DNA of 43,775 nucleotides. Source: a bacterium (GTDB taxonomy: Bacteria; SZUA-79; Acidulodesulfobacterales; Acidulodesulfobacteraceae). The stretch covers positions 1-43,775 of the forward strand of contig QIJE01000037.1 of assembly GCA_003232385.1 (NCBI GenBank), in the 5' to 3' direction. Position 1 is the stretch's first letter. The number at the start of each line of letters is the position of its first letter. Shown piece by piece: positions 34,058 through 41,700 of this stretch. The translations under genes and the position numbers were made by a program. The notes under the pieces were generated by a model that was not told the DNA's origin, ran no database searches, and was given only the letters and a program-made list of their open reading frames with translations.

Positions 34058-37000
34058 TTAACCGACGACGCTATCCCTTCCCATGTTCTTTGCCTTATAC
34101 AAATTTTCATCGGTAATCTTTAGAAGGCGATTCAAGATATCTTCGGCATCGTCGTTATTCTTTATAATCTTTTTACCCGAAAGATATTCTATACCGGAAA
34201 CACCTATGGACACGGTAATACTTAAATCGACATTATTTCCCAATGAATATACCTTATTTTTAATGAAAATTCTCAACTTTTTCATCAATTTAATAGCATT
34301 CAGTTTATCCGTATCCGGTAAAATTATAAAGAACTCGTCTCCGCCGTATCTTGTAACTATATCTTGATTTCTCATTACGATGTTCTTTAAATCCGCTGCG
34401 AATTCCTTCAATACGGCATCACCGGCTTGATGACCGTAATTGTCATTTATATTTTTAAAATTATCGATATCCAACATAGCCGTAGAGAGATGCGTCGAAT
34501 TCCTATATGCCCTTATAATCTCCCTTTTGGCAAGCTCGTATAGATACCTCCTGTTGTGAATTCCGGTTAACGCATCCGTAACCGCCATTTCTTTGTTAGC
34601 TTCAATTAATATAAGCTTTGCCAAAACAGGCGACGTTATGTTTATCATCTCCTTTATCAATGAGATTATTTCTTCGGTTAAAAAGTCCTTATTCGCTGAA
34701 TCCACGGAAACCGTTCCCGTTTTTTCTTCCCCTATCTTCAGAGAAAAACATTCATAGCTGCCTTCAGTATTATGAAATTCACAGTCGTTAAGCATATCAC
34801 GTTTTTTTTCGCCGTTTCTTAAAAGTTTGCAGTTTGATACGTAATCCTCATAATTAATATTATTCCTGGTTATGATAACTTTTCCGGGCAATTTGCTTCC
34901 GTTAACATCATCGGTTTTGTCCCCGTTTTTTATATAAATCAAAGATGTTACGGTTTTTTTGCTTACAGTATCGAATATATTTATATGCAGGGAATTTACT
35001 TCCCCGCCTTTTTCGTTCTTTATTGAGCATAATCCCTCCGAGAATGTTTTTAGCGCATACTCAAGCGTAAATACCGTTGATAATTTATGCGACAGTTTAT
35101 TTATTATATTAAGTCTCTTATTTAAATTTTCTATGTTTTTCGTATAATTCTTAGAATCGGTAATATTTACAAACACGAGAAGCCTTATTACATCATTATA
35201 CTTGGTTAGAAACAGGTTCGACTTTATGCTTAACACAATACCGCTTTTAAGGTCTATTTCTACGCCTTTTATTTCAGTTACGTATTTGTTTTTTATATAT
35301 ATTTCAAAGATGTTGCGAACGGAATTTTCGTCTTTAAAGGCCGGCTTTATACTGTCATAAAAATAGTCTAAATTTACGGGATTTAAAAATTTGTTTATGT
35401 TAAAAATCCCTGCAAAATAATCGTTGTAAAGGCTTACGGAGTTATCCGTCAAATTTATGGAAACGACCCCGAACTCGACCATCTTGTTTATTAAATTTTC
35501 TCTATTTTCCAATAATTCCAAAGATAGGTCTAATTTTTCAAAAAGCCGATTAATTTCAAAGTATGTAGCGAAAAGATTTATGCCGTCCCTGAAAAACCCT
35601 AAATCCTCGTCGTAAAAAGTGGCTTTTCTTTTTATTACGCCGGTTACCGCCAAATATCTTCTATTTTCCGTACCTTTGAATGCATAAATAATTACATTTT
35701 GTACGCCGATATGTTTAAAAAACCCCGTTGCAAATTCATCTTCCTGATAATTACCGGTGTACAACCTGTTTTTCATTATTCTTTTTCGGATAAAGGGGGT
35801 CGGGGTAGGCGCGGTACTACTCTTGCCTAAATTATAATCCCACCCCTTCGAAAACATACCCTCGACAATTTCATTCTTAATCTCGTCGTAAACTATAAAC
35901 TCCATAAAATCGGTTTGCAGATTGTCTTCTAAATTATTTAAGAATTCTTGATTGTCAGGCTTAATCCGGCTGTCTCCGTGCCTTGCCGATATTGAAAATA
36001 ATATCTGATCGGCCATTTCCGATAAGATTAATGACCTTTTAAGATTTTTCAAATAGATCATCAGATACGAAACATAATTAGTCAAATTAAAAATAGCTAT
36101 GGCTTTAATGACGCCGAAGGCGCCTTTTTTATCCGAATATATCTCAAGCAAGCCTGCGACCGAGCTGCCTGCCGAGCCGTACAGGATTAACGGAAATACC
36201 CCGACCGATAAAAATCCATGTTCTAAAAGCCTGCCCTTATACAGCGGGATCGTCTCGTCATTTTCCATATCATTTATTACCACGTAATTTTTAGATGCTA
36301 TTGCCCTTGCCGCTAAATTCTGCGAATATTTTGAGCCGTCATATTTAAGAATAAGATTTTTCGTATAATTTAAATCGTTATTATAAGCAGCGGTTATTTT
36401 GACCTCTCTGTTGCCTTCGTCTAAAACGCCGTACCATGCGTAGTTATAGCCCATCTCCTCTACGATTAAGTTTATAAGCTTAGAGATTATCGAATTCAAA
36501 TCATCCTGTCCCGAAATGATTTTGGAAAAATGGTTTATGCCGGATACGATAAGGCTGTTTTCTTCCTGCTTTTCTATTATCGCATCGTTTAGAGCGGTAA
36601 TAACCTTTGCGAGGGCATAATATTCAATTTCTCTGTTTTTATATTTATCGATTAATCCCAGCTTTTGAGGATTATTGGGGTCTATTTTCTCTATGCTGCT
36701 TAAAAGATCGTAGAATGGCGACACAAATTTTTTATTTGTCAATATAAAAATCAGGATAATAAAAAAAGCCAAGCCGAGGAAAAAAAGCACCGGGATATAA
36801 TAAATCTTCTTAAGATACTGAAACCACCTATCCCTTTCTATGCCGCTGCCTAAAATTCCTATTATCTTGCCGCTGTAGTTTCTTATAGGTTTATTGTATA
36901 TATAAAAGGATATGCCATTCACGATTACAGATGTATAAATACTTTTCCCGTTTTTCAAAACTAAAAGCTGTTTTTCCGTGGCGCTTTGACCTAAACCCAT

Positions 37001-37684
37001 ATATCTATTATTTATCACAACCGAAATTGCCGACCTCTTTGTCCCGTAATAAACCCCCAAATTCGCCGTCATATGATTTTTCAAGCGTATAGCCCTTAAA
37101 TAATCGCTCGTTATATGCTTGTTTAAGACGATTATAAACCCTGTTCTGTTATGCAAAAACCGGTAAATCACCCTGAGTTCAATAAGTTTATGGGATTTAT
37201 TCCTTCCGAATCCGGTAAATATACGCTTATTTTTTGCCGAAATGATTCCCGAAAATTTACTATAATCGTTTAATATTTTTCCCCCGTCATATTTATAATT
37301 AAATTTTTTAACATAATCGGGCATGCCGTCCTTTAACCTTATCAATATCACGCTTGATATTTTTTCCGTCCCCATAAACGGATATGAACTGTGAAGATTG
37401 CGGAATTTTCGCGGATAAAATATCTTTCGTATAAAATCGCTTTTAAAGTCGTGCATAGCAATATCATTAGCCATTTTAAGCATATATTCCCTATCGCCGA
37501 TAAACTTCATCCTCTCCGTCATCAACTGCGATTTTAGCCGTTCCCTTAAATATTTGCCGTTAAAAAACGTAATATTAAGGACGACTAAAAAGACGCCTAT
37601 TGAAATAACGATAAGGCTCAACGCAATAAAAATGAAAAATACCTTAAATTTTATGGAGTTCGTGTTTATTCTCATTTTAAACAT
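34058..37684 (-). CDS. Membrane sensor diguanylate cyclase with GAF/PAS modules
   Basis: 1208 residues. Membrane segments at about 13-37 and 296-316 flank a periplasmic sensor region (about 40-295, Cache-like). After a HAMP-like linker (317-370) come a GAF-like domain (385-545, KIISGQDDLNSIISKLINLIVEEMGY), a second (551-715), a PAS-like region (720-845) and a third GAF-like domain (855-1025). The catalytic domain (1034-1200) starts VTDALTGIHNRRYLYE and has an intact GGDEF site (1114-1118). The inhibitory RxxD I-site, RNQD, sits five residues before it (1105-1108). It should make c-di-GMP in answer to a periplasmic signal. Domain limits are estimates from pattern, and no EAL domain is present. 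An amrS gene follows 33 bases downstream. Confidence 0.9.
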   Translation of the reverse strand: MFKMRINTNSIKFKVFFIFIALSLIVISIGVFLVVLNITFFNGKYLRERLKSQLMTERMKFIGDREYMLKMANDIAMHDFKSDFIRKIFYPRKFRNLHSSYPFMGTEKISSVILIRLKDGMPDYVKKFNYKYDGGKILNDYSKFSGIISAKNKRIFTGFGRNKSHKLIELRVIYRFLHNRTGFIIVLNKHITSDYLRAIRLKNHMTANLGVYYGTKRSAISVVINNRYMGLGQSATEKQLLVLKNGKSIYTSVIVNGISFYIYNKPIRNYSGKIIGILGSGIERDRWFQYLKKIYYIPVLFFLGLAFFIILIFILTNKKFVSPFYDLLSSIEKIDPNNPQKLGLIDKYKNREIEYYALAKVITALNDAIIEKQEENSLIVSGINHFSKIISGQDDLNSIISKLINLIVEEMGYNYAWYGVLDEGNREVKITAAYNNDLNYTKNLILKYDGSKYSQNLAARAIASKNYVVINDMENDETIPLYKGRLLEHGFLSVGVFPLILYGSAGSSVAGLLEIYSDKKGAFGVIKAIAIFNLTNYVSYLMIYLKNLKRSLILSEMADQILFSISARHGDSRIKPDNQEFLNNLEDNLQTDFMEFIVYDEIKNEIVEGMFSKGWDYNLGKSSTAPTPTPFIRKRIMKNRLYTGNYQEDEFATGFFKHIGVQNVIIYAFKGTENRRYLAVTGVIKRKATFYDEDLGFFRDGINLFATYFEINRLFEKLDLSLELLENRENLINKMVEFGVVSINLTDNSVSLYNDYFAGIFNINKFLNPVNLDYFYDSIKPAFKDENSVRNIFEIYIKNKYVTEIKGVEIDLKSGIVLSIKSNLFLTKYNDVIRLLVFVNITDSKNYTKNIENLNKRLNIINKLSHKLSTVFTLEYALKTFSEGLCSIKNEKGGEVNSLHINIFDTVSKKTVTSLIYIKNGDKTDDVNGSKLPGKVIITRNNINYEDYVSNCKLLRNGEKKRDMLNDCEFHNTEGSYECFSLKIGEEKTGTVSVDSANKDFLTEEIISLIKEMINITSPVLAKLILIEANKEMAVTDALTGIHNRRYLYELAKREIIRAYRNSTHLSTAMLDIDNFKNINDNYGHQAGDAVLKEFAADLKNIVMRNQDIVTRYGGDEFFIILPDTDKLNAIKLMKKLRIFIKNKVYSLGNNVDLSITVSIGVSGIEYLSGKKIIKNNDDAEDILNRLLKITDENLYKAKNMGRDSVVG

Positions 37685-37869
37685 ATTTTGTTTTTTTGTG
37701 TCTCCCCCCGTTAAAAATAATACAATACGCCAATAATAATATATGACTTATGTATTATATCTTAATTTTTTAACTTTTTCTTAAATTGTATTTTATTCTT
37801 CATTCATGTAAAATTATATTGTTAAGCATATGCCTTTTATAAGAAAGAAGTAAAAATACACCAAATAAT

Positions 37870-37898
37870 TTGAATTTTAATGAAAATTGTTTTATACT
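37870..37898 (+). promoter_or_regulatory. Sigma70-type promoter of the 87-residue gene
   Basis: TTGAAT (37870-37875), spacer of 17 bases, TATACT (37893-37898). It is 41 bases upstream of the ATG at 37940, which has a GGAGG ribosome site. The upstream half of the gap (37685-37860) is AT-rich and holds the leader of the diguanylate cyclase gene. Confidence 0.65.
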
Positions 37899-37939
37899 GA
37901 TAAAGTATGTTAACATATCAAATATACGGAGGTTTTAAA

Positions 37940-38203
37940 ATGTTATCAAAAAACGGAAAATCATTTAGAGAAGAGAGATTTGAATTTAGACACAAGATCG
38001 TCGACGCTATATACGACAAAATTCCGGCAGATATGGTAAAACATTTAGGCAATGCTAACAAAGAGCTGATTTTTGCAATAGAAGGAGTCTTTAACGACAT
38101 CGTTAAAAGAATTGACGACAGAATTACAAAAACAGAGGAGCGCCATTCAATAATAGACAGGGGAGAAAACCCAGACAACGAAGAAGGGAAAGAAAAAGAC
38201 TAA
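37940..38203 (+). CDS. Small helical protein of unknown function
   Basis: 87 residues from the ATG at 37940, chosen over an upstream ATG because a GGAGG site lies eight bases before it and the promoter is directly upstream. The protein is charged and helical throughout: FREERFEFRHKIVDAIYDKIPADMVKHLGNANKELIFAIEGVFNDIVKRIDDRI, ending in an acidic tail DNEEGKEKD. The pattern of amphipathic helices suggests a small coiled-coil or DNA/protein-binding dimer; no Cys, no membrane segment. I do not recognise a family. It stands alone, convergent with a tiny mini-gene at 38297-38356. Confidence 0.75.
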   Translation: MLSKNGKSFREERFEFRHKIVDAIYDKIPADMVKHLGNANKELIFAIEGVFNDIVKRIDDRITKTEERHSIIDRGENPDNEEGKEKD

Positions 38204-38217
38204 TTAAAAAGCAAAAC

Positions 38218-38233
38218 GCCTTTAATTTAAGGC
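38218..38233 (-). terminator. Hairpin terminator, minus strand
   Basis: GCCTT (38218-38222) pairs with AAGGC (38229-38233) with a 6-base loop. On the minus strand it is followed by GTTTTGCTTTTT, a rho-independent pattern ending a transcript that would carry the 19-codon mini-gene. Confidence 0.5.
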
Positions 38234-38274
38234 ATATAAAACCTTAAAGATAAAAGCGCTTTAGCCTATAAACA

Positions 38275-38342
38275 GCCTAAAAGTTACGATTCATATTTAT
38301 TTGCTTTTTTCCTTTGTTTTGCTTTTAGGCGTTGATTTTTTT
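38275..38342 (+). terminator. Long-loop inverted repeat with T-run, plus strand
   Basis: GCCTAAAAG (38275-38283) is the exact reverse complement of CTTTTAGGC (38322-38330), which is followed by GTTGA and seven T (38336-38342). It may end the transcript of the 87-residue gene. A second 11-base inverted repeat, AAAAGCAAAAC (38207-38217) with GTTTTGCTTTT (38316-38326), competes with it. The loop of 38 bases is unusually long. Confidence 0.4.
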
Positions 38343-38356
38343 GAAGAGCAAGCCAT
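38297..38356 (-). CDS. 19-residue Lys/Ser-rich mini-protein
   Basis: A 20-codon frame encodes MACSSKKSTPKSKTKEKSK: seven Lys, six Ser, two Thr, one Cys, no hydrophobic core. It has an unusually complete expression signal set: an extended -10 promoter (38435-38443), a GGAGGTGA ribosome site (38363-38370) that matches the 16S anti-SD over eight bases, a six-base spacer and a downstream hairpin terminator. Low-complexity composition and the small size make the coding call uncertain, and the region overlaps the plus-strand terminator structure. I do not know a homologous family. It may be a small nucleic-acid-binding or ribosome-associated peptide, by analogy only. Confidence 0.6.
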   Translation of the reverse strand: MACSSKKSTPKSKTKEKSK

Positions 38357-38362
38357 CTTTAA

Positions 38363-38370
38363 TCACCTCC
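38363..38370 (-). promoter_or_regulatory. Perfect ribosome binding site of the mini-gene
   Basis: GGAGGTGA on the minus strand, six bases before the ATG at 38354-38356. It is the longest Shine-Dalgarno match I noticed in the window and is the main argument that the 19-residue frame is translated. Confidence 0.7.
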
Positions 38371-38434
38371 TCTGACCTTTTAAGAATTAAACGGGCAGAT
38401 TATGAAAATATTTTAAATTATTTACATTTCTTAA

Positions 38435-38443
38435 AGTATACCA
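38435..38443 (-). promoter_or_regulatory. Extended -10 promoter of the mini-gene
   Basis: TGGTATACT on the minus strand is a TGn-TATACT extended -10 without a good -35 element. It lies in the 120-base gap downstream of the RNase J stop and about 80 bases before the mini-gene ATG. Confidence 0.45.
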
Positions 38444-38475
38444 TACATTAAAATAAAAAAATCACGTCTGATATT

Positions 38476-40140
38476 TTAAACTTCCGTTATCATAGGGAAA
38501 ATAAAAGGGTGTCTGTCTATGGTTTTGTTTAAATATTTCTTTAAAGCCTTCCTGACGTCTTCTTTTACTTTAATCCAATCCACACTATCGTATTTTTGAT
38601 TTTCCTCTATAACGTGCACAACCAATTTATGAAGCGTTTCATTCAGCTCTTTAAAGTAATCTTCAAAAACAAATCCCTTAGAAACTATTTCCGGTCCGGA
38701 GATTATGCTTGATGTTTTAGCATCTACGACAAGTAAAACTATAATCATTCCGTTTTCCGAAAGATGCGCCCTTTCCTTTAACGTGTGAGTGCCGACATCG
38801 CCTATGCCCTTACCGTCGACAAAAATCCTACCGGCATAAACACGCTCGCTCGCATAACACTTCTCGTCATCGGTGAATATAAGACCGTTGCCGTTTTCTA
38901 AGATAAAAATATTGCTCGGCTGGATGCCGGAACTTATCGCAAGCTTTTTATGCTGATATAAATGCTTCAACTCTCCGTGAACCGGAATAAAATATTTCGG
39001 TTTGACGATATTCATCATGAGCTTGAGTTCTTCCTTGCCCGCATGACCGGAGACATGAATCTCCGATATACTTTCGTAATAAACCTCCGCCCCTCTTCTA
39101 TAGAGATTATTAATGATTTTTGATATAGCTTTTTCATTTCCGGGGATAAATTTTGACGATAAAAGGACAAGATCGTCGGGCTTAATTTTTATATATTTGT
39201 GGTCACCGACGGATATCCTCGAAAGGGCGGACATTGCCTCGCCCTGAGTCCCGGTCGTAAGTACCAAGAGCTCCTCCGGCTTATAGTAATCGATCGTCTC
39301 TTCATCTATCAAAATATCCTCGGGGATATTCAAATAGCCCAATTTTCTTGCGACCTTGGTATAAGTAATAAGGCTTCTTCCGCTAAATATAACCTTCTTT
39401 TTAAATTCTACGGCAAGGGAAAGAAGTTCGGAAATTCTATGGATGTTTGATGCGAAAAGGGCTACGATAATTCTTCCGCTATGGTCGCTAAAAATATTCC
39501 TGAATGTCTTTTTTATATCGTTTTCCGATATCGCAAACCCCTCCTTTTCGATATTGGTCGAATCGGAAAATAACGCCAGAACGCCTTTGTCTCCATAATG
39601 GGCAATTCTGTTAATATCGGTTATGGAGTCTTTATCCAGGGCCTGATCCAGTTTAAAATCACCGGTATGTATTATGATTCCTACGGGGGTCTTTATCGCA
39701 AGGCTCGCCCCGTCGATTATTGAGTGGGCTACCCTGATAAATTCAACTTCAAAATCTCCCAAGGTAATCGTATTTCCTACTTTAACAGTAAAAAGCGATA
39801 CCTTAAAAGGTAAATCGTGTTCCTTAAGTTTTTCTTTCAATATACCGAGAGTAAAAGGAGTTCCGAATATCGGAAGATTAAGCTCCCTTAACACGTAAGG
39901 TATGGCACCGATGTGGTCCTCGTGTCCATGCGTTAAAACAATTCCTCTAATTTTTTCTTTTTTTTCTGGGTCGTATAAATATCTTATATCGGGAATAACC
40001 ATATCTATCCCCAACATATAATCTTCGGGAAACATGATCCCGGAATCTACTATTATAATATCTTTTTCGGTCTCATAAACCATCATGTTAAGTCCGATCT
40101 CTCCTAAACCGCCGAGCGGTATCACTTTTAATCCTTCCAT
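38476..40140 (-). CDS. rnj: Ribonuclease J
   Basis: 554 residues, normal RNase J. It opens LKVIPLGGLGEIGLNM, the family hallmark, with the zinc motif HGHEDH at 71-76 and later AHSIIDGASLAI, HTGDFKLDQ, FSDSTN and the beta-CASP and C-terminal parts, including HVSGHAGKEELKLM and PKYFIPVHGELKHL. It is a 5'-exo- and endoribonuclease for mRNA turnover and rRNA maturation. The strong GGAGGAG site lies 23 bases before the ATG, too far for a standard start, yet no earlier in-frame start is available before conserved sequence begins; the leader may be translated from a non-canonical codon. Confidence 0.95.
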   Translation of the reverse strand: MEGLKVIPLGGLGEIGLNMMVYETEKDIIIVDSGIMFPEDYMLGIDMVIPDIRYLYDPEKKEKIRGIVLTHGHEDHIGAIPYVLRELNLPIFGTPFTLGILKEKLKEHDLPFKVSLFTVKVGNTITLGDFEVEFIRVAHSIIDGASLAIKTPVGIIIHTGDFKLDQALDKDSITDINRIAHYGDKGVLALFSDSTNIEKEGFAISENDIKKTFRNIFSDHSGRIIVALFASNIHRISELLSLAVEFKKKVIFSGRSLITYTKVARKLGYLNIPEDILIDEETIDYYKPEELLVLTTGTQGEAMSALSRISVGDHKYIKIKPDDLVLLSSKFIPGNEKAISKIINNLYRRGAEVYYESISEIHVSGHAGKEELKLMMNIVKPKYFIPVHGELKHLYQHKKLAISSGIQPSNIFILENGNGLIFTDDEKCYASERVYAGRIFVDGKGIGDVGTHTLKERAHLSENGMIIVLLVVDAKTSSIISGPEIVSKGFVFEDYFKELNETLHKLVVHVIEENQKYDSVDWIKVKEDVRKALKKYLNKTIDRHPFIFPMITEV

Positions 40141-40334
40141 ATAAATAGATTTATAACCTAAATCTCCTCCTTTAAAATTATATCTTTCTTAAACGATTTT
40201 ATCATTAAATTACCGTAATTCAACCGACAGATACACGGCCTTATTGAAAGCCGCCTAAATTATATTCATAATCCAATATTTTTTTCAGAATATATTCGTG
40301 ATTTATATTGCAAAATTAAGATATGGACAATATT

Positions 40335-41108
40335 TTATGATTTTAATGTATCTTCTATTTTCTTCTCTATATTTAGGACAAAATTTCCGGCAGGGTTTAT
40401 CTCTTTATCATCCGGTACGCTTATTTGATTTAGTATCGTAAGCCTTACAGGATTTTTCGGATAAATCATAACAGACCCCTTTTTCAAGATATTATATGTC
40501 CCGCTTATCGCAACCGGAAGTATATTATCACTGTTTGCCACCATTTTATTAAGTCCACCCCTTTTAAAACTGGCAAGTTTTCCGTCGGCCGAACGGGTAC
40601 CCTCCGGGAATATTAAAATAGACCTATATTTATCGGTTTCTAACATCGATTTTGCATTTTTAACGGTTTTAAGGGCATTTTTAAGATTTTTTCTATCTAT
40701 TGGAATATAGCCGAGCCTTTTCATGCTCCAGCCCAAAACCGGAATTTTAAAAAGAGATGCTTTTGCGATAAATTTAAAATTTAAATCCACATAGGCAAGC
40801 AAAACGAATATGTCAAAATAACTTTGATGATTGGAGATAATAAGATAAGATTTAGAAGGATTTAAATTTTCTATACCGTCAACTGAAACCTTAATGCCTA
40901 AGAGTTTTATTATTGTCTTTCCCCACAACCTTGCAACCTTTTGAGTATTTCCATCATTGCCGAAAAATGAGATAAAAATTGCGGCGACGCCGAAAAGAAT
41001 TGTGCAAACTGCAATTATAGCCCAAGACTTAATGCTAACGACTATATCCCTAATCTCTTTTGTAAACTCGCCCATTATATAATTAAGCGGGCAATACAAG
41101 ATCTTCAA
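40335..41108 (-). CDS. plsC: 1-acyl-sn-glycerol-3-phosphate acyltransferase
   Basis: 257 residues. Acyltransferase motif I, NHQSYFD (93-99, HX4D), motif III region FPEGTRSADGKLASFKRG and the first-half hydrophobic segment (about 27-49) are typical of PlsC. It acylates lysophosphatidate at sn-2 in membrane lipid synthesis on the inner face of the inner membrane. The start at TTG 41108 is doubtful: no ribosome site; an ATG 11 codons later (41075) is a good alternative and would leave the membrane segment intact. Confidence 0.92.
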   Translation of the reverse strand: MKILYCPLNYIMGEFTKEIRDIVVSIKSWAIIAVCTILFGVAAIFISFFGNDGNTQKVARLWGKTIIKLLGIKVSVDGIENLNPSKSYLIISNHQSYFDIFVLLAYVDLNFKFIAKASLFKIPVLGWSMKRLGYIPIDRKNLKNALKTVKNAKSMLETDKYRSILIFPEGTRSADGKLASFKRGGLNKMVANSDNILPVAISGTYNILKKGSVMIYPKNPVRLTILNQISVPDDKEINPAGNFVLNIEKKIEDTLKS

Positions 41109-41273
41109 GGGTCATTTTTTCTAAACACACCCCTGATATCCCTCTTTAATAAAAATCGGTCCCGCATGCCTTATTCTATACTATACCTTATTTCACTTAT
41201 TTTTAAAAACAAAATCTTTTTCACATTCAACCCCTCTCGACTTTGAATGGCTTTATCGGGTAGAATAAATCCT

Positions 41274-41651
41274 TTAAAAGAAAGCCTCTTTGATCTTGAC
41301 GGCAACTAATTGCCCGCTCACATTCTTGACAGCGGAGACAAACACGGTTTCGCCCTTAACGAAAGACGAACAGGGGACGGTTTGCATACTCATCATACTT
41401 CTGCCGGGCATAGGCGATGCAGGCGCCTTGCATATGGTTGAAGCCGTGATAATACAAGTTGCGCCATTATATAGGGTTATGGACGAACCGCTTATTTTTG
41501 TAATAGTACTTGCATAAAAATGCGTCCCGGGGGCAGACTTAGGCTTAATTAACGTCAGACCATCGGCTGCAAAAACAACGGAAGAAACGCCGAGTATTAT
41601 GAATGCGATAACAAGTAATCTTAGGGGAAATATTTTTCTTGTCGATATCAT
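41274..41651 (-). CDS. Exported small beta-rich protein next to pilY1
   Basis: 125 residues: signal peptide (about 1-28, ending VFAAD) followed by a region of short strands, TITKISGSSITLYNGATCIITAST and FVKGETVFVSAVKNVSGQLVAVKIKE, with three Cys (67, 74, 93 or thereabouts). The strand pattern with a terminal V-SGQLVAxKI ending resembles DUF5666-type barrels, but I cannot name a family. It is 49 bases downstream of the PilY1 gene, on the same strand, with a GAGG ribosome site, so it is probably co-transcribed and may assist pilus-tip function. Confidence 0.65.
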   Translation of the reverse strand: MISTRKIFPLRLLVIAFIILGVSSVVFAADGLTLIKPKSAPGTHFYASTITKISGSSITLYNGATCIITASTICKAPASPMPGRSMMSMQTVPCSSFVKGETVFVSAVKNVSGQLVAVKIKEAFF

Positions 41652-41700
41652 TTTAATTTTTCCTCATTAATTATAAATTTGCTATATTTTAAATCAATAT

